Part shown: piece after piece, positions 43,960 to 56,131 of the stretch | How positions within the stretch are numbered: position 1 is the stretch's first letter | Layout of the letters: every line of letters begins with the position of its first letter | Assembly (NCBI GenBank): GCA_014529385.2 | Contig: CM043953.1 | Location: 62,869,872 to 62,933,871 of the forward strand | Length of the DNA stretch: 64,000 nucleotides | Source: Adiantum capillus-veneris | Lineage: Eukaryota > Streptophyta > Polypodiopsida > Polypodiales > Pteridaceae | Reading direction: 5' to 3' | Notes under the pieces: model-generated | Seen by the model: only the letters and a program-made list of their open reading frames with translations | What the model was told of the DNA's origin: nothing | Database searches by the model: none | Made by a program: the position numbers and the translations under genes

Positions 43960-45440
43960 CAAACATGGGAGTTGGTTGAGTTTCCTAAAGATAAGCGGGC
44001 ACACCAAAACAAATGGGTGTATAAGTTGAAGGAAGAAGAAGGTGGAAAGAAAAGGTACAAGTCGAGGCTTGTGGTAAAATGGTTTTCTCAAAAGAAAGGT
44101 ATTGACTTCAATGAAATATTTTCTCATGTTGTAAAAATGAACTCAATTAGGCTTGTCTTAATCCTTGTGGCTGCTCATGATTTAAATCGCGAGCAAATGG
44201 ATGTAAATACAACATTCCCTCACACAGTGACTTAGAGGAGGAAATTTTTCTTCAACCAAAGGGGTATGAAGTAAAAGGTAAGGAGAAAATGGTTTGCAGA
44301 TTAAAGAAGAGCTTGCATGGATTAAAGCAAGCATCAAGACAGTGGTACTTGAAGTTTGATCGATGGATGTTGGATCATGGATTCAAAAGATGCAACGCAG
44401 ATCACTACGTTTACACAAAGAATTTGTGAGATGAGAAGTTCATCATCCTAATGTTGTTTGTTGATGACATGCTCATTGAAAGTGTAACATGCAAGACATC
44501 AAATACCTAAAAGAGGAGCTGTCTAAATATTTTTAAATGAAAGATTTAGGTGCTGCAAAGAGGATATTTGGTATGAAGATATCAAGGGACAGGACGAAGA
44601 ATACAATAAAGCTATCTCAAGAGGATTACACAAGAAGGTACTAGAAAGGTTTGCAATGCAAAATGCAAAAATAGGTTCTACACCTTTTGCTAGTCACTTT
44701 AAAAGGATTTGTGTCCAAAGACACAAGAGGAGATGGCCTATATGTCTAAAGTTCCATATGTTGTAGTGGTAGGTTCTCTTATATATGCTATGGTCTGGAC
44801 AAGGCCAGACATTTCACATGCAATGGGAGTTGTAAGTAGGTTCATGGATAACCCAGTTAAAGAGCATTGGCAAGCTGTGAAGTGGATACTTAAGTATCTG
44901 AAAGGCACAACAATAAATGCTTTGTATTTTGGAGGAACTAATATTTTTCTTCAAGGGTATGCTAATGCAGATATGGTAGGTGACAAAGATACTCAAAGAA
45001 GAACTATTGGCTATGTCTTCATGGTTTGGAGGCACAACAGTAAGATGGGCTTCAAAGCTACAGAAAGTGGTCTCACTTTCTACCATGGAAGAGTATGTAG
45101 CAATGACGGAGGCAAGCAAAGAATTAATGTGGCTTCACAGATTCTTAGAAGAGCTTGGATTCAAACAAGACAATTGTGTTTTGTACACTGATAGCCAAAG
45201 TGCTATCCATCTTACAAAGAACTCATCCTTTCATTCAAGGATAAAGCACATTGAGGTGAGATATCACTTCATACACACACTTTTGGAAGAGGGATAGCTA
45301 AAGCTAGAAAAAATGCATACAAGTGAAAATCCTATAGACATGTTTACAAAGGTGGTCAACAAGGAGAAGTTGAGCTTCTACACATCTTCAATCGGCATTC
45401 AAGGATAAGAAGCCAGGATGGAAAACAGTCACAAGTTGAT

Positions 45441-46168
45441 TGTTAAGTATGGATCGTGATTTACCCCTTGTAATTTTTTGTATTAAAAATGCACATTTGT
45501 AAGGCCCTCATTATGAGGAGAAGCCATCGTGCATGAAAAAAAATCACTCATTGAAAACTGAAATTTTCACGGCCACTCTCGAGTTTTGCTCGAGATTGGC
45601 TTCACCGGAATATTATGGCCGGACGGCGACCGAAAAGTGGTCGGAAAACGGACGGTTGCTTAATCGATTGGCCGATGGTCGATAGTCGATGGCCGGTGGT
45701 TGGAAGTCAATGGCCGGTGGTCGATTTTAAAGGCAGACTTGTCTTCTCAAGGACGGTCACACATGGGCGGATGGGGAGTCCATTTGGACTTGTTTACACA
45801 AGGGCGGCTACACACGGCTTCCTCTCAGAGAGAAGGTGGACCTTTTGGCCTATAAAAGGAGGCCATTTCTACACACATTTTGGAGTGTGAATTTGATGCA
45901 ACAATGTGGGTGTGAGGTGGTGAGAGTGAAGCAAGGCGGGAGCTCTATTAAGGGTATAATCCCTTTGTAACCTACTTCTTGTTTGAAGTACTAAAGCCAT
46001 TGAGTGGCTGTTTTCCCGTGGATATAGCCCACATTGGGTGAACCGGTGTATATCGTGTGTGATCTCTCCCTCTCTCTCTACTCTATGATCTCTTGTGTGT
46101 GATAATTTTTCTCTTTCCATTAAGTAAGCTACTCAAATATCTATTTAACTATGTCCTATTTCCTAACA
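45441..46168 (+). repeat. 3' LTR of element H
   Basis: 728 bp, TGTTAAG...CCTAACA, homologous to solo LTR G. TATAAAAG is at 45851-45858. It starts 34 bases after the RNase H frame ends. Confidence 0.9.
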
Positions 46169-46246
46169 CATCTGGCGTCATGGGCTCATGCTATCTGCGG
46201 CACCCTCTGGGCATAGTGCACTTCTTTCAAAGACACAACCAATCAC

Positions 46247-46672
46247 ACACCATTTCAACTAGCCTTTAACTTGGAATCCATAGCTCCATTTGAATTCAAC
46301 TCAGGATCTCCTCAAGTAGGTAGTCTACGTGCCGATTGGGGTATGGAATTTGCCTATGTCTCTTGTCTCTCCTTGTTGGATGAGAGCCACAGATTGGCTT
46401 CCCAAGCTTTGCAAGCAGAGCAACTTTAGCACAAAGCATGGCATGATCGTCATCTTCGCAAGCCTCAAATAGTACAAGGCTTACATGCGCTGCTATATCA
46501 AGTAAGATATATGAACAAAGAAAAGAAGTTGGTCCCAGCCTGCTGGCAAGGGCCATACAAAGTACAATAGATTTTACCACAAGTAGCAATACAACTGGCC
46601 ACTTTGAATAGTGTTCTTTTGTCTCTTAGAAATGGCTTCAAAAGAGTAAAATGCTATTATCCCTCATATTAA
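46247..46672 (+). pseudogene. Ty3/gypsy integrase tail fragment
   Basis: One frame with only two TAG stops. It has HTPFQLAFNLESIAPFEFN, a stretch of about 25 residues leading to LDESHRLASQALQAEQ, then KAWHDRHLRKPQIVQGLH and CWQGPYKVQ. This is the usual sequence after the integrase core. The left side is cut by the LTR of element H at 46168. Confidence 0.75.
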
Positions 46673-46680
46673 GCCATCTA

Positions 46681-47240
46681 TAGGTGTTCTAATATAAGTT
46701 TAAGTCCCACCACTCCCATCCTCTTAGCATCCTCATTCTTTCCATTCACTTAACCTCACACAGAGCATTCTACCCTACAAATCCTTTAGCCTCTCATGTG
46801 CTCATCTATCCCCAAAAATTCCTTCTCTTGGACTCATCTCTTCCCAACTGCCACACAGTATGCTTTGGTCTACCCTACACTTATTGTATTTGGATCACTA
46901 CTTCCATCCAATTTTTCCTGCCTTGTTGTATTGTCAATTGGTTCTCTGATCATGTATCTTTAGGTGTTCTAATATAAGTTTAAGTTCCACCACTCCCATC
47001 CTCTTAGCATTCTCATTCTTTCCATTCACTTAACCTCACACAGAGCATTCTGCCCTGCAAATCCTTTAGCCTCTCATGTGCTCATCTATCCCCAAAAATT
47101 CCTTCTCTTGGACTCATCTCTTCCCAACTGCCACACAGTATGCTCTGGTCTACCCTACACTTATTGTATTTGGATCACTATTTCCATTCAATTTTTCCTG
47201 CCTTGTTGTATTATCAATTGGTTCTCTGATCGTGTATCTT
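46681..47240 (+). repeat. 280-bp tandem duplication
   Basis: 46681-46960 is repeated exactly out of register by 280 bp at 46961-47240, with a few percent differences (for example TCCCACCACT and TTCCACCACT). It follows directly after the integrase fragment and may be part of the 3' end of that element. Confidence 0.92.
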
Positions 47241-47634
47241 TCTCATGGAACTTCCACTTCACATTCCACATTGGTATTAATTTTGTAGTGTCCCTTCGCC
47301 ATGGTCTTTGTGATTTATTTTTCACCAATTCCATTGGGTTTGGTTTCTATCCAAAGTGGTGAATTTATCTCAACTAACACCTCTCAATGTAAAAACCTAC
47401 TTGTTGTGTTCATCCTGGCGGCTTTCCAACGTAAATTCTCTTTCCGTTCTTCTTCTTCCCATCGCTCTCAATGTGTGCTCGATGTCCTTGGTCACTCTGA
47501 TAGCAGCGTCCTCTCTCAATTTTGTACACTACATTTGAAAGTTGCAGCAACTCTGTAAGTATTCATTCTTTGCACTTTGTAAGTATTTGATCTTCAATGA
47601 TTTTTCTCTGTGCTTTTTTCCCTCTCTACATGCC
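47241..47634. other. No recognised feature
   Basis: About 390 bp of T-rich sequence. No coding or repeat structure was seen. Confidence 0.4.
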
Positions 47635-48140
47635 CCCACCTCCTCGAGCCTCTCTACTCTACCCTTGCACCTACCCTCTCCCGTCGCCCCTCTCTACCCC
47701 TTGCCCCTACCCACCCCCTCTTGCCCCTCTCTACTCCCTCACCCCTATCTCCCTAACCCTCGCCCCTACCCACCCACCCATCCCTATCTGCCTAACCCTC
47801 ACCTCTACCCACCCCCTCTTGCCCCTCTCTACCCACTCTCTCTTGCCCCTATCTCCCTACCCCTCACCCCTACCCACCCCCTCTCGCCCCTCACCCCTAA
47901 CCACTCTCTCTTGTCTCTATCTTCCTACCCCTTGCCCCTACCCACCTCTCTTGCCCCTCACTAACTACCCTCCCCCTCAACCCCTTGCCCATACCTGCCT
48001 ACCCTCGCCCCTCCCTCCCCTCATCCCTCACCATCCTCCCCTTGTCCCAACCCACCCTCTCCCTTGCCCCAACCCACCCCCTCCCCTCATCCCTCACCAC
48101 CTCCTCACCCGTAACCAGCCCCCTCACCCCTCCTGCTCCA
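47635..48140 (+). repeat. C-rich minisatellite
   Basis: Irregular units of the type CTACCCACCCCCTCTTGCCC and CTCTCTACCCC over about 500 bp. The opposite strand has many GGGG and GGG runs in a row. The long Pro/Leu-rich frame here follows from the repeat and is not counted as a gene. Confidence 0.85.
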
Positions 48141-51100
48141 AAAGAGTACCTATCCAGTAGCCCTACCCTTCAGCCCTCTATGGATCCTTCTCAGCTGAGT
48201 TAGCAATTGTGTTTGCAAGGCTCTTCCTCCCATGCACTCAAGAATTCCTGCGGCTTCTATTGTACACTTTGTTCGCTTGGCAGTAACCCATAGTCACATC
48301 TATACAGGTCTATGTAGTGACACAATCACATAATATCTACAAGTTATGTATGCTATTGTGGAATATTCAGCTATGTTGAATGTAAGCTTCTGAGGGTACA
48401 GTGAGCAGACGGATTAGTTGACAGCTACACAGTTACAGAGACTCCAAGTGTGACACAATACATGTATATCACTATGGCTAGTAGTAGATTACAAAGAAAG
48501 ACCTTTCGTCTGAAGCCAACCATGTCTGATAGAATTGGGAGTTCTGCTAAGGAAGACGTTGAACATAGTAGTCATGGACTCACAGATTTGTCTTTAAGTG
48601 ATGAAAGTTCTCGAGTATCTCCAGAGGCCTCAAATTCAGACTCTAGCTCTGAATGAGACCCTTCTGGCAACCAAGACAAACATACTAAAGACAAAAAGAA
48701 GTTCAACACTTAGTTGCTCAGCCATCAGATCAGCGGGCCTGCAACATCAAAAATTCAATCCAATTCACCTTGAATTTTCACATTCAGCTACGTCATCCAT
48801 CCCTCAAGAAAGCTCTATCCCATGATAAGCTACAAACGATTGGTCTTATGGCATGGGAGGATGCAAATTTACCTATTGATGTTCCTGTGGATATAATCCA
48901 TGAGGTTTTGAATCTTTTCCCAAAGGTACAAGGTCACACACTTACTACTACCCACATTGGTCATGCCTTGGGAATGACAAGCTTTCCCTCCTTGAAACCG
49001 GCTACTAAAACCTACTCACAAATTTTGAAAATGCGACCATTTAGGCATGCCAAGAGTTACTTATAGTGTTGATCATGCCGATTATGAAAGGAATAAAAAA
49101 TATTTTTGTCATCTTCAAATATTACTTTCTACTCAAAGATGCTAAAGAATGTAAGGGAATATGTGATGTGCCTATGATGTTTTCTCACTGTGATGGCCTC
49201 TACTACCTGATCCACACTATACCATGTGGATTTGATCAGATTCTCTATACCTCCCTATAGTCACGGGCCAAACAATTTAGAGCACAGGTGCAATCTATAC
49301 AATTGAGCTTTTAGTATTTTGCAGCTCCTATGTTGGCTTGGGTCATAAATATATATGTTAGCCTTGTGGATATCGATACGGATATGCAACATGTGTACTC
49401 AAAAGTGAAAAAAAAATCTATTGCTCAAGGAACAGATCCCACCCTAGAAAAGAAAATAAAGACGAGGAAAAAAGTGGTGAAAGACACAGTCAAGACACTA
49501 CTTTCATTACCAATATCAGAGAGTCAGCAGACTAGGGTGACACACTATGCACAACGTTGATCGTTGACTTCTGCTCCTTCTTCTACAAAATTGGTGCTCT
49601 GATCTGGTCTTTTAGATCATACTCTTCATGTCCCAGCTACAGCTTCTCCATCATGTGCTCCTCTCCCATCTTCACTCCTACCACAGTGAGTACCTTCCAT
49701 ACCCCACCTACAGTTGTCTTCCCCTATAAATATCCTAGCTACACCCATTCCACTTGTCTCAGCTACACCTATTATGCATCCCACCAATTCACCAATTGTG
49801 CCACCTGCAAGCCCTATCCCACTAGACACCACTGCAAGATCCTCAGTAGTGGCAGGATTTACCTTGCTGTTTCAGCTATTTGAGAAGATATTGATGGAGT
49901 CTAAACAAGCTATTTCTACCATTGAGCTTGGCGCAGAGAGATTAGCGGCTACTCACTAGAGACACTCAACCACATATGCAATTTTGGAAGGGTCTATGCG
50001 TGTCGAGAGTGCGATTGCAGATAGAGATGCTACTATTTTTGCTTTGCAATACGCATTGAAAAATAAGTCTCAAATCATTGATGACCTTTGAGCTCAGGTG
50101 TAGGGATACTACACAGAGATATGCGGGTTCAGGCTCCAGTGGGTATGGGATATGGATGGACGGGGCCAAGGACACAAGTACATATTCGTGTTGGATATGC
50201 ATATCCAAGGTACTTCTACACAGTTCACGGGACCCTCTCCGTAGACTCATGTAGGATATAGCCTCAAAAACTCCCATACTATCCTCAGGGGTTTCATAAG
50301 CAAGTACCCATGCCCCAAATGCAACCGACATAGAGACTTCCTTGCAATGGTTTTGATGGTGCACACTGCCATGGCCGTGCAATAGGCGGCCTCAGTACAC
50401 TTTAGGACATGTGCTTCCATGTGGTTTCTCCCTTCATAGGGAGCCAGTTTTTTAAGAGCAAAGTTCAGCAGCCTTTTGTCCAGCAACCTACTCCCTTTGA
50501 TGGCTCCTCCTCGGGAGGCTGACATTCCCAGTACATTAGTGGCGATGACTCTCTCTCTTGGGTGATTAGATCCGGTTGCTCTGCTCAGCTTTCTCTTGTA
50601 CATATGCAATAGTGTTTCTTTTCAGCTATTTTAGTACCCAAGTGGTTTGTTTTTGCAGTTCATCGTTCCTCTCATCAAAATGGTGAGTGTCTTGTGGCGG
50701 GCAACTTGTAGCAAGGCTATAGTGCAATGACATAGGACAGACATTTAGTTAAAATTGGACCGGAGTTCATTTTGGACGGACTCTCGCCTGGCAATGACAC
50801 GTGGCAAGGATACGGGTGGTAGTATACCCGACACGGGATCAGATCACCACCACCACAATTTGGAGATAGAATTATCTGGATTGGATAAATTGTGAGTCGT
50901 TGGTTGCTCTTTATGGTTGTATATATCCGTAGTTGTTTGGAGTCATTTGCATCATCGTCTACTTTGTATGGTTGAGTCTTGCGTCTTGAGTTTGAAGTTC
51001 ATGCACAGCACATTTGCACCAACCCTGCACATTTGAGCCTCGACACCCCCATTGTACCCGTGAGTTATGGGCATGGAGCTGAGTGTGTTGCTATGCCAGA

Positions 51101-51411
51101 GTTTGTACTGGTTTGTTTGAGTTAGTCGAGTCCCATGTTGTTCAAGTTCTACTGTTGAGTCGTTGTGTTGCTCTGTTATTCATTGTTTTTTAGTGTTTTC
51201 ACGCACATTGTACTAAGGAGCACCCACTGTAGAGAGCACGACACATATCTCCGCTACAGTGAGCTCTCGAGATGTTTTTCTTTGAGCGAATGGTTGTCCC
51301 TCGCATGCATTTGTAGGCTTGTTGCCAAGTATGTCAAGGATTATGCCTTGGTTGTTGCCTTAGTTGTTGTTGTTAGGGGATGGAGGCTTGGTTTTGTTAT
51401 AGAGTCCTTCT
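48141..51411. other. Unrecognised stretch, probably decayed element sequence
   Basis: Short + strand frames occur (48450-48656, 48770-49066, 49330-49560, 49557-49883) and a reverse one at 50247-50609, but none has a domain I recognise. VPVDIIHEVLNLFPK and THIGHALGMTSFPSLKP (about 48880-48990) look protein-like. The layout is compatible with the worn 5' part of an element. Confidence 0.35.
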
Positions 51412-53470
51412 CTAAGGTGGCTTCACCTTTTTGTGTTGCATCTTGCTCGAGATAGTCCTTTCATGAGACAAGGTGTTCTCTAAAAATTCTATTCCAAAGG
51501 ATTCTCTCTCAAGATTCCAACATTTGAGAGGTTTGGAATTCCAAGATTCTTTGGGTTGGTATGACAATTTGTTCATCATCCACATGGAGTTGCTCATTAC
51601 TAGAAATATAGGGTTTCAATAAGCTTACATGGAATATGTCATGGACTTTGAAACTAGTTGGCAACTTCAACTTGTAAGCTTGAGTACCTATGCACTTGAT
51701 GACTTCATGGGACCAGAGTTCCATGTGCTAAGCTTCTTGTACCTCCCAAGTGATAGGCTACTTCTCTTTGGATGTATTCAAAGAAAAACAATATCTCCTT
51801 CCTTGAATCTTGTTTTAGACATCTTACCATCATCATACTGTTTTTCGTGATCTTAATTAGCTTGAATGTCCTTTTGGATGGCCTTAGTTTAGTTTTCCGT
51901 CCCCTTCGATCATCCTTTTAGAAGCTTCAACTCTTCTAGTAGGCTATGAAAAAATAAATGGAGAGCATTCCTAGCCATATAGAGCACAAAATGGGATCTT
52001 ATCAATGTTTTGATGGTGTGAAGCATTGTCAGTATACTCCACTAGAGGTAAACATTGAATCCATCACTTAGGCTCCCTGCTAAGCTTTAAAACATCTTCA
52101 ATCACTTGATGGAATTGTTTCTTTTGCCCATCTGATTGAGTAGGCATTACTAAAGTTTAGTTTAATCCTTGTTTCCTTCATACTTCACCATGTCAAGCAT
52201 TGGAAAACATAGTGTAGAATATCCTTCTTTTGCCCAATACAATTGAATCTTTTTTGTGCATCATTGAGAGACTTTTCATACCTTCGATGTCCTGAAGTGG
52301 GACTATTGTTGACCTTGGCCTAGATAACCTTCCTTAGGTAAGTGTCCTTTTGTACACATGATGTATTTTTATAATGGAAACATACAATGGTGATCATATG
52401 TGAAATGTTTCATTGATGGTATATTTGTTGATTCTCTAGTTTGAGCAAGGGTAAGCTACTACCTTTGATAGTCTATGTCTGTTTATATAGCTTTATTCAT
52501 CATTTCAATGATAGGTTTTTTGGGTATAAGGTTTATCGGGTATAGATATGAGACTCAAAAAGGTTTTTGGCTGATTGAATCCGCAATTGAGTTTTGTTTT
52601 CCTGAATGATAGATAATTTTCAAAATCATATTCTTGCAAAAGCTCTACCCATTATCTTGTGGCATATTCAAGGTTGGTTGAGTAAAGATCCACTTTAAGA
52701 AGCTCTTATACTTGGTTATAAGTTGAAGTTTTCTTCCCAAGAAGCAATACCTCCACAACTTTAAAGCATGAATGATTGCAATAGATTGAGGTCATGGGTT
52801 GGATAGCTTCTTTCATGAACCTTAAGCATACGTGAGGTGAAAGCTATTGGTATGCCTTCTTGAACTAATACTCCTCCAGTTGCTATGTCACTAGCATCAG
52901 TGAGAGAATCAAAGGTTTGATTGAAACCCGACAACTTTAGACAAGGCACGATGGTGACACATTGCTTAAGTTTCTCAAACCTTTATTAGTGTTATGGTTC
53001 CCAATTAATCTTCACCCCTTTCTTCAGACGTTTGGGCAACCACGGCATATTCTTTTATAAAGGTTTGATACCAATCCATGATTACCAAGAATCCTCCAAG
53101 CTTGCTTTACATTAGATGGTTGGGGCCATTCAAAAATGCCTTGAACTTTAACAAGGTCCACTATGATGGCTTCTTGCTAGATGATAAATCCCAAGTATTC
53201 AATCTTTAGAGAGAACAAGGTACATGTGCTCATCTTAGCATACAGCTTGTACTGTCGAAGAAGATCTAGCACATTTTTTAAGTGGAATTTGTGTTCTACC
53301 TCATTTTTTGAGTAGACTAAAGTATCATCGAACGAGACAAGAAAAAGTCATTTTGGAAATGCCTTAAAATATCTTGCATTAATCTATTGAATGTAGTCGG
53401 TGCATAAGTCAAACCAAATAACCACAATAAATTCAAAATGGCCATATTGCATGACATGCTAACTTCTAGT
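51412..53470 (-). pseudogene. Decayed chromovirus pol (RT to chromodomain)
   Basis: Read right to left: an RT piece (about 53470-53100) with YGHFEF, LVSFDDTLVYSKNEVEHK and LYAKMSTCTLF; an RNase H piece (52949-52761) with LTDASDIATGGVLVQEG and YPTHDLNLL; an integrase tail (51724-51509) with QAYKLKLPTSFKVHDIFHVSLLKPY; and chromodomain traces at 51490-51420. The tail is close to that of element F. Many frameshifts and stops; the H2C2 and catalytic core are worn away or lost. Confidence 0.85.
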
Positions 53471-55123
53471 TTTTTAAACATGGGCATGAATTAATTAAAA
53501 GAAGCAAAAAAACATACCAGGTGACCCAAGGAGTGGGCTTACAGGATGATACATTCACTTGGGTATCATATTCATAAAAGGAGTGTGGGTTAACCTTCCA
53601 CTTGGGTTAGCCATCCAAATGTGAGGTGGTATGAAGCAAATCATGTTAGTCAAGGAGGCCATAAAACTCAACTTGGATGTTGTCTAGGAACTCTCAGGCA
53701 TGTGCAATCTCCTCTTGAAAGACTACTAAGCTTCATCGGCCTCCTCCTTGTCTTGTCTCATACATTGTGGATGTTGTAATTTCATCAGTCCTCCCTTGGC
53801 AATCAGCTCTTCAAGCATAATGGAATCAACTGATGTACATCTCACTCAATCCATGGATCAACCCGGCTAGGGCATGGAAACGTCACACTAGGTGGACAAC
53901 AATAGACTGATGCAGAAAGAAATGACTTGGATTAAAGGGTTTCAAATGCAAAAAAATAAGTCCTAGATTGGGGCTTATCTCTTGCATGTGCTCAATCCAT
54001 CACTCTACCCTCACACCCGCATGGACGATGCTCCTAATCTCTCACTTTTCCCTAGCATTCACACAAAAGCACACAAGCACATGAAACTAATTAGAAAGAT
54101 GAATGCTTGATCTTGCATGAATCCTACACACAACATGCAAATGTTGGCACACACACTAATTGTACACACATGTGACAAAAGTACACGATTCATTAGGAGC
54201 TAGAGAAAAGGGAGAGCCGTTAACATCTAATTAGAGACTAAATATGGACAAAACTTGCATCATCAACACAAATGAAAGTGAGAGAGTAGAAAAAAGGTCA
54301 CTTAGTTTCCATCCATGGATTTGAATGGATGCAAATTAAATGGTTACAAGAGGGTGTAGGAGAGATACAAGCTCCAGAGCCATCATATTCTTCACAAAGT
54401 TCTCTCTTACAAAATCTACAACTTGTAAACGCGTTCTTTCATCTTGAGAGTTGACCTTTATACCTAGGGCTTTTAAGGAGTGTTCATCCAATCAATGCCC
54501 CTAGTTCATTTCTACTAACATCAACATCACCTAGGTTTCTTCATCAACAATGCATATAGAACTTGCAACTCACGTTGAGCACTCTTTGCAATATTGCATC
54601 GCCACTTTGAAGTCATTTACACAAGGCACTTATACATTGAGACAAAAAAAACCATGACAACCATCGATTGTCTTTAGTTGCTTGGTAGCTTCTATCTCCT
54701 TTTTCATGATGTAACCATGCTTGCCCTTGTCCTATGTTCAAATCTACAGCTTTACCTTTACATGTAGTTGCAAATGACTATATTTGATATATGGCATCTT
54801 CGACACATCTTGGCATGTTTTGATAATCTCCAAACACCTACTTCAAGCAATCTCAACCACTTTGCTTAGTGCTGCAACTTTCCCAACTACACAAAAAACA
54901 CACCACAATGGTCCCTATTTTCGTACTATAGAGAGCACAACGGCCCATAAATATTTGTCCCAATTTTTATGAGAAACACATGACCATGACGCATGTACCA
55001 CACAAAATCCACAAGCACTTCTTTCACGAATAAAGCACATCATTTGGCAACCCCAAGACCCTAAGAAACCGCAAAACAAGACTTTATTAACGTAAAAATT
55101 AATTTGGTTACCACAACACCTTT
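53471..55123. other. Non-coding stretch left of element J
   Basis: About 1.65 kb without a recognisable frame. A short block at about 53850-53880 (CAACCCGGCTAGGGCATGGAA) is shared with the LTR of element J, so a related LTR fragment may be present. Confidence 0.4.
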
Positions 55124-55821
55124 GTAGGGAGGCATTGTAGGAATGACCTAATCGCAACCCACACAAAATTATCAAATCCGTGGATGGCTAGGGCATGGAA
55201 GCACGAGCATCGGATGAATAGAATAGACAATTCAAGAGAATACCTCTCCAATGCAAGTAGAGATTAGCCATGGAAACTAACTCTAATCATACTCTAATCA
55301 CTAATCAATCAACTCCTACACACATCAAGCCCACCGAAGTCCGACTTACCATAGACTAGAAACCCCAAGCACACTAATGATAAGCACACACTAATTGCAT
55401 TGGTGTTGGCCTCTCCAATCACCACATGCCAATCACGGCACTTCATCAATAGCTACACACACGAGGTAAATGGTGCTAGAGTTTATAGAACATATCCACA
55501 CACAAGCAAACAATAGGGCACACACACTAATTACAAGATTCAGACCTAGCTTAATCAACCTAATTAGTGATGCTAAATATCACAAATTGAATGCTCATAG
55601 AAGGATAAGAGTGGTTAATAGCAAGAAGTCATCACACAAACTCAAATCTAAAATAATGAGAGTGTAAAACTACTTCATGACATAATGAAATGTAGAGAAG
55701 ATAAGACTAATGAGTAGAATAGAGATTAGATTAATCAAGAAGAGCTTACTCTAATTTACAAAGGATTAGCACTAGCCTCTTAAGCATGGGCATTAAGCTC
55801 ACGGCTAGGCCATAGAGTGAA

Positions 55822-55879
<58 letters not shown>

Positions 55880-56118
55880 CTCAAAAGTAGATACTCAAGA
55901 ATGAAGCCTCCTTACATAAAGGCTTCCTTTTAAAGGCTTTCACCACAATCCCTTCTACTATGGGTTTAAGTTTGAGCCCTCTAGTTAGCACATACAACTT
56001 TGGAACTCCCAATGAGCCCAAGACCTTATACAAAGTGAGTGGGAAATATTGTGCACATTCATAGCATATCTCTCGCTTGATGCATATTCGGTGTAGCATG
56101 TGTTAGCCGTTGCTAACA
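55124..56118 (-). repeat. 3' LTR of element J
   Basis: 995 bp, + strand TGTAGGGAGG to GCTAACA. The outer end carries a small inverted repeat (TGTTAGC-CGTT-GCTAACA, 56101-56118). It contains a long GA run. Confidence 0.85.
55825..55877 (+). repeat. GA microsatellite in 3' LTR of J
   Basis: GA repeated about 26 times. The same place in the other LTR (about 62888-62901) has about seven units, so the run changed length after insertion. Confidence 0.95.
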
Positions 56119-56131
56119 TTCCCTCCTTCCT
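56119..56131 (-). other. Polypurine tract of element J
   Basis: The reverse strand reads AGGAAGGAGGGAA directly before the LTR start TGTTAGC. Confidence 0.75.

Larger units (their letters stand above)
40215..45407 (+). pseudogene. Element H copia RT and RNase H, split by element I
   Basis: The part before the insertion (40215-40288) encodes SKEEWINSRQVEMDSLHHNQ, the usual sequence just before copia RT. The part after it (from 43960) continues TWELVEFPKDKR, HQNKWVYKLK and the Leu-Phe-Val-Asp-Asp-Met catalytic site (about 44450-44475). RNase H follows with YVAMTEASKELMWL, YTDSQSAIHLTKN and HIEVRYHFI. Frameshifts and stops occur at about 44235, 44430, 44500, 44540 and 45297. The last residues (NPIDMFTK) are normal for the end of copia pol. 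Confidence 0.9.
40171..46168 (+). mobile_element. Element H: decayed Ty1/copia, 5' part missing
   Basis: Copia RT and RNase H coding sequence followed by a 3' LTR. The left limit is set only by the probable LTR of element C. Element I (40289-43959) is inserted in the RT. The 5' LTR, Gag, protease and integrase are not seen. Confidence 0.8.

Noticed and set aside
47597-48160. 187-codon Pro/Leu-rich frame
   Set aside because: It follows from the C-rich minisatellite; two other frames over the same repeat are similarly open.
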